The position numbers were made by a program, and so were the translations under genes. Of a stretch of DNA of 64,000 bases, positions 60,408 to 64,000 are shown in pieces. Within the stretch, counting starts at the first letter, position 1. Every line of letters begins with the position of its first letter. The stretch is taken from positions 34,489,664 to 34,553,663 of the forward strand of contig CM042088.1 of NCBI GenBank assembly GCA_023512835.1, given 5' to 3'. Source of the DNA: Taxillus chinensis. Taxonomy: Eukaryota > Streptophyta > Magnoliopsida > Santalales > Loranthaceae. Under the pieces are notes generated by a model that was given only the letters and a program-made list of their open reading frames with translations, ran no database searches and was not told the origin of the DNA.

Positions 60408-60914
60408 GAGCTTCTGGTGGCTGCCGGAGCGTCTTGCGTGGGTGGTCGGAGTCTTGCGTGGAAGTGGGAGTAGGAGGACATACAAGGTAGGGGTTCTATT
60501 CTTCCTAAATCCTCCTCTGTTCTAGGGTTCTAGGGTAGATTATGGATTATACCTGTTCATATATATATATATGTAATCCATATAGGTGTGATCTCCTATA
60601 TGGATGTTGGCCTTCGATGGCGGTTTTTGATGTATTTTGGTGTTGGATGGTGAGTGCATATTAAGTGTTCGATAAAATGCCTGTGTGAATATGCCTAGTA
60701 TGTGTTTGATAATATGCCTGTTTGGCTGGGTTTGTGGGTTTGTGAATGTATGCATGTTAAGCGTTTGATAAAATACCTGTGGGACTTTGCATGTCAAGTG
60801 GTTGATTTTATGCCTGTGAAAGTGTGTATGCTACGTGTTTGGTTTAATGCCTGTGTGACCTTGTATGCTGGGTATGTGGAACCCGGTGGCTGTGGAAGCC
60901 CGGGACTAGAACTG

Positions 60915-61085
60915 TTAGCCCATGTGGCTAAGCCTGAGTGGCTGTGGATATGTTAGCCCGTGGATATGTTAGCCCGTGTGGCTAAGCCTGAGTGGCTGTG
61001 GATATGTTAGCCCGTGTGGCTAAGCCTGAGTGGCTGTGGATATGTTAGCCTATATGGCTAAGCCTGTATGGCTGTGGATATGTGT
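60915..61085 (+). repeat. 38-bp tandem repeat in LTR E
   Basis: Units built on GTGTGGCTAAGCCTGAGTGG followed by CTGTGGATATGTTAGCCC, about four copies with one partial unit. A weaker array of TGTTTGATAAAATGCCTGTG-like units precedes it (60655-60870). Confidence 0.88.
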
Positions 61086-62344
61086 ATGCCGTGTGATTAT
61101 GGAATACAACCTGTTTATATCTTATTGTCACTACACTGCACCTGTAAACACCCTCATGTAGACGCTTGGAGCATGGGATGGGTTGGGGAGACATGATCCC
61201 TACTGAGCTGTGGTTGCTCACCCCTCCCTCTATGTTGTGTTTTCTTTCAGGAACATACAGGCATTAGGTGGGACCCCAAGGTGGAAGACCTTATTTACTT
61301 TACTGTCTTTCATTTATGTTATTTTGTGGGAATTGATGTAACCCCAGTGGGGATGGATTGAAAAGAGGATTTTGTTGTAATAAAGACTGGTTTGGATTGT
61401 GGATTGCTTAATGAACATTACTTTCTTGAATGTGTTGAGGATGTTTAAAATGTTATATTCGGGGTTTGCATCCTAACCCCTTTGCCCTCCGTGTGGGTAA
61501 AAGGGGAGTCACGTACCGGTTTCCTCGGGTTGAAAATCCGGGGCATGACAGTGCGTTTCAACCCTCAAAGGCTAAACTTAGCGGACTGTTGATAGAGAAG
61601 CTAAGTGCCGTAATGGGTAGAGAGGCACAGGAAACCTGATCCCGTGACACTTAGCACTATGAGCTCAAACCAGGCCTAAACTGTCACCACAAGCTCTATA
61701 ACTCAACCCGATGCTCCAGCCTTTCTCACAACAGTCCAACACAACTGCCTCACCCAATAAGGTAAAACATCAGCTCACCAAAAGCTCATCTCAGGCTTGA
61801 GCCTATTATACCCAACTCACACGTCATACCTATTCAAGGGTACCTGAGCTTAGGGACCATAGTCACCTGTTAACACAAGCTCAAACCCCTAATATATTAG
61901 TTCGACCATTGAATACCATCAAACAGACACTATCTAGGCCACAACCTGTCATCAGAAGCAGGCATCGAGCACCTTGCTTGAAGTGGCCCTTTAATTTTGT
62001 TCGTCGAAATCCAATCTAAAGACCCCAAAAATGTAGTCTAAAGCATTAGTTCACTCCTATACCGGGTTTCTAACATATCTTAGCCACATTAGGCTACCAA
62101 ATAACCTAGAGTTTCAAGGTTTCATGCGAATTCCCTAATTCCTATGGTTTATCACGAGTTTACCATCTTCCCCAATTTCATGTATAGTAATCCAATGAAA
62201 AAAAACAAGTAAAGAGTGAGAAATCAAGGAACACCAACCTAGAAGCAAATCCGCTACTTGGATTGCTCCTAATCACCTAAAATCGGCATCTCCAATTTCA
62301 TAGCTCCTCTCCCACGCATAGTTCCAAAATGAAGAATGCAATTG

Positions 62345-62348
<4 letters not shown>

Positions 62349-62397
<49 letters not shown>
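62349..62397. repeat. (CT)n microsatellite in the B-type solo LTR
   Basis: GA on the LTR strand, directly downstream of its TATAAATAG. Confidence 0.95.
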
Positions 62398-62400
<3 letters not shown>

Positions 62401-62746
62401 CAGCTATTTATACTATTGTGAAAATAATAACAAAAAATCCCCAAAAATAAATAATTGACTTCTTAAGGTCACGAATTCCAAATTGAGCCAAGTACAGTTA
62501 AAACGGTTGAAATGGAGAACATATCACTATCTAGATGTTTCCAAGCTCAAATGGCCACTTATACACAAGGTTAACCAACAAACCACCAAAAAGTCAACAA
62601 ACGAGCCACTCGTGGCTCCGGCTTCGGATTGAGCCCAATTAGTATCAAAATACTCATATCGACAGCCACATTACCATCCAAATAAATGCATTATGATAGA
62701 ATGATTATCTCCTAACACTACCCAAAATACGAGTCTTTATATCCCA

Positions 62747-63115
62747 CAACAAATAATATTTGTCGTCTCTATGAATCAGTAGTCACTTTATATTTGGCAT
62801 TAGCTCGCTTAATCTTCTCTCTAACGTCTGCACAACATTCTGATATTGCTCAACTATGTGTTTAGCAGGCACATTTCCACCTTGCCACTAAGTAATTGTG
62901 CCAAATCCAAAACATGTAGCGGTGACCTTGCACATTTCCACTCCATGCAAACGAACCACCTCCTTGAAAAACAACATTGCAATAGCTTGTTCATTACCAG
63001 TCTTCTTGCATTAGATAAAGTGAGACATTTTGAAAAATATGTTAACTACCACAAATACATAATTGTTTTCTCTTTGAGTATGAGGTAATCCCAAAATAAA
63101 ATCCATTAACACATC
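62747..63115 (-). pseudogene. Old Gypsy copy 2 integrase core fragment
   Basis: Minus strand: DVLMDFILGLPHTQRENNYV, FVVVNIFFKMSHFIQCKKTG, LFFKEVVRLHGVE, then after an internal deletion KHIVEQYQNVVQTLERRLSE. The first catalytic Asp (MDF) is present; the SDRD and E-bearing motifs are missing. It continues across the B-type LTR into 51691-51948. A further LTR cuts it at 63116. Confidence 0.82.
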
Positions 63116-64000
63116 TGTTACGTCCCGAACTTCCAACCCGAGAAACTAGTTAATGATTTCCCATGTCCGCACTCGAAAAGACAACTCAGATCGAGTGAAG
63201 AATATTCTTACAATACAATAAGAACTTAATGCACAGAAGTAATGACTATATGACAAACTATTTGAGAGAGAGAGAACAATTTGTGCAGTATTCTTCGAGC
63301 TTGTTGTTGATTGTAAATGTTCAACGAAGAGCTTGAAAATTGGATTGTGTTGGATCTTTCAAAATAAAGATTGAAATAAAGATCTTAAAATTATGATCTT
63401 TGATTTTGGTCTCATACACGCACAACACTTAGAAGTTTTCACATAGCTCACAGAAGCTCTTAATATTGTGAACTCTTGATTCAAATTCTAAAAAATTATT
63501 CATTTAATACATTAGAATTATTTATTAGTGTTCTTTGGAGTTCCTCACTTCGTATTCTGTAAGCGTGATCATTTTAATGCTCAATGTATGTGTGTGCGCA
63601 TTTCCATCTCGATAATTTAATTTCCTGCCATTAAATTACGGTAAGTATAGAGGATGTACACATTTACCCATATCTTGTAATTTGTTGCCCATACTGTATA
63701 TCTCATGCCCATGCCATTTCTTTTGATATGCTATTGGTAGTTAATAATCATTAATGCAACATTAAATGTAATAATAAATGTGCTTGACTATGGAGAACGG
63801 TGGTGCGGAGACATACAAACCCTAACTAATAATTTCGCTATGTATTACTCTATTGGGTTTCAGGTATGTCTACCTTGAGGCTATGATTTGACTCAAAGAC
63901 AATAACAGAATATTTTTTGAGTTTTAGTGATGGTTGCTTCAAAGGTCGGTGCCTCGAAGATTTTCCTCAAAGAATTTGTGTGGTCATTTGTGTTGAAGTC
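63116..64000. repeat. LTR-derived sequence running off the right edge
   Basis: Left edge TGTTACGTCCCGAACTTCC is a minus-strand LTR end, inserted after ACATC in the integrase gene. From about 63780, plus-oriented LTR text appears (GGAGACATACAAACCCTAAC, TTGGGTTTCAGGTATG), and CAAAGGTCGGTGCCTCGAAG near the end recalls the family-C repeats. Probably two fragments; boundaries cannot be set within the window. Confidence 0.5.

Larger units (their letters stand above)
59794..61550 (+). repeat. Solo LTR E, plus strand
   Basis: 1757 bp, CGTAATGACCCGTACTT (TG start altered) to GGGGCATGACA, followed by the duplication GTGCG (61551-61555). TATATAAGG (60292-60300), (GA)n at 60352-60400, donor-like CAAG/GTAGGG at 60486/60487, and CTCACCCCTCC/T-rich/CAG ending at 61250. 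A 38-bp tandem repeat lies at 60915-61085. It inserted in TRIM LTR3 and LTR D later landed at its left boundary. Confidence 0.85.
55723..61649 (-). mobile_element. Compound TRIM cluster: LTR-internal-LTR-partial internal-inverted LTR
   Basis: LTR1 55723-56136, internal 56137-56530, LTR2 56531-56944, partial internal 56945-57183 and inverted LTR3 57184-57504 plus 61556-61649. LTRs are 414-415 bp with TGTCACG/CGTGACA ends. The minus-strand PBS and PPT flank a 394-bp non-coding internal region, the definition of a TRIM. The whole is flanked by CTTA on both sides (55719-55722, 61650-61653). LTR3 contains two further solo LTRs. LTR1 and LTR2 differ at roughly 4 percent of sites by eye. Confidence 0.88.
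51949..62741 (-). repeat. B-type solo LTR, split by two nested insertions
   Basis: Minus-strand start TATAAAGACTCGTATTTTGG (62741) parallels element B's TGTAAAGACTTGTATTTGGG, and the end GGAATTGAGAGAGTGACA (51949) parallels its LTR end. LTR pieces are 61654-62741, 55358-55718 and 51949-52860. The middle piece matches element B at 15520-15600 (GAGGATTGTGGA, CAAGCTG). TATAAATAG (about 62404-62413) and a CT/GA array (62349-62397) are present. The outer 5-bp flanks (TCATA/TCCCA) agree at three positions only, so the insertion is old. Both outer flanks are the same integrase gene. Confidence 0.82.

Noticed and set aside
57505..61550. LTR D and LTR E as the two LTRs of one element
   Set aside because: They are in opposite orientation and their sequences differ (starts TGTAAGGACCCGTATTTGAG versus TAATGACCCGTACTTTTGGG), with nothing between them but GTGCA.

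Overview
The window looks like a transposon-dense stretch of a plant nuclear genome, probably a eudicot, although the sequence does not fix the species. The grounds are one intron-bearing plant laccase gene, chromovirus-type Ty3/Gypsy elements of the Tekay/Del kind, a Tat/Athila-type retroelement derivative, Ty1/Copia remnants and miniature LTR elements (TRIMs). I found no bacterial operon, CRISPR array, rRNA or functional tRNA gene.

Left third (1-24.3 kb). A minus-strand LARD/Tat-Athila-like element (LTR 2588-4090) runs off the left edge and cuts the 5' LTR of a plus-strand Tekay-like element, A (4091-13040). A second Tekay-like element, B (13783-23228), is complete and has a perfect 5-bp target duplication (CGAAC). 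Both carry recognisable gag, protease, RT, RNase H, integrase and a chromodomain-like tail, but are dead through in-frame stops and frameshifts; many of the stops are CAG to TAG. An older solo LTR follows (23238-24302).

Middle (24.3-40 kb). This part holds degenerate minisatellites and AT-rich DNA, then the only intact host gene: a six-exon laccase on the minus strand (28747-31503). Beyond it are broken Copia gag (plus) and Copia RNase H (minus) fragments, a long GA microsatellite, and a fold-back element of about 1.7 kb whose ends carry Pol III A/B-box-like sequences.

Right part (40-64 kb). An old minus-strand Gypsy element (about 40.0-47.6 kb) has its RT gene split by two solo LTRs of one family, each with a perfect target duplication. 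A degenerate TRIM and a plus-strand LTR follow. From 51.3 kb a second copy of the old Gypsy is split inside integrase by a B-type LTR (51949-62741). That LTR is interrupted by an A-type solo LTR (52861-55357) and by a complex TRIM cluster (55723-61649). The cluster contains an inverted third LTR, itself interrupted by two back-to-back solo LTRs (57505-59788 minus, 59794-61550 plus).

How it fits together. Apart from the laccase (secreted multicopper oxidase of the lignin/phenolic pathway), the window is layered retroelement insertion. The most unusual signals are the TRIM cluster with an inverted LTR joined at its terminus, a shared LTR leader (TATA, often (GA)n, donor-like AG/GTAGG, distant polypyrimidine-CAG acceptor-like block) across several LTR families, a duplicated polypurine tract in elements A and B, and palindromic ACGT-core promoter motifs in unrelated LTRs.
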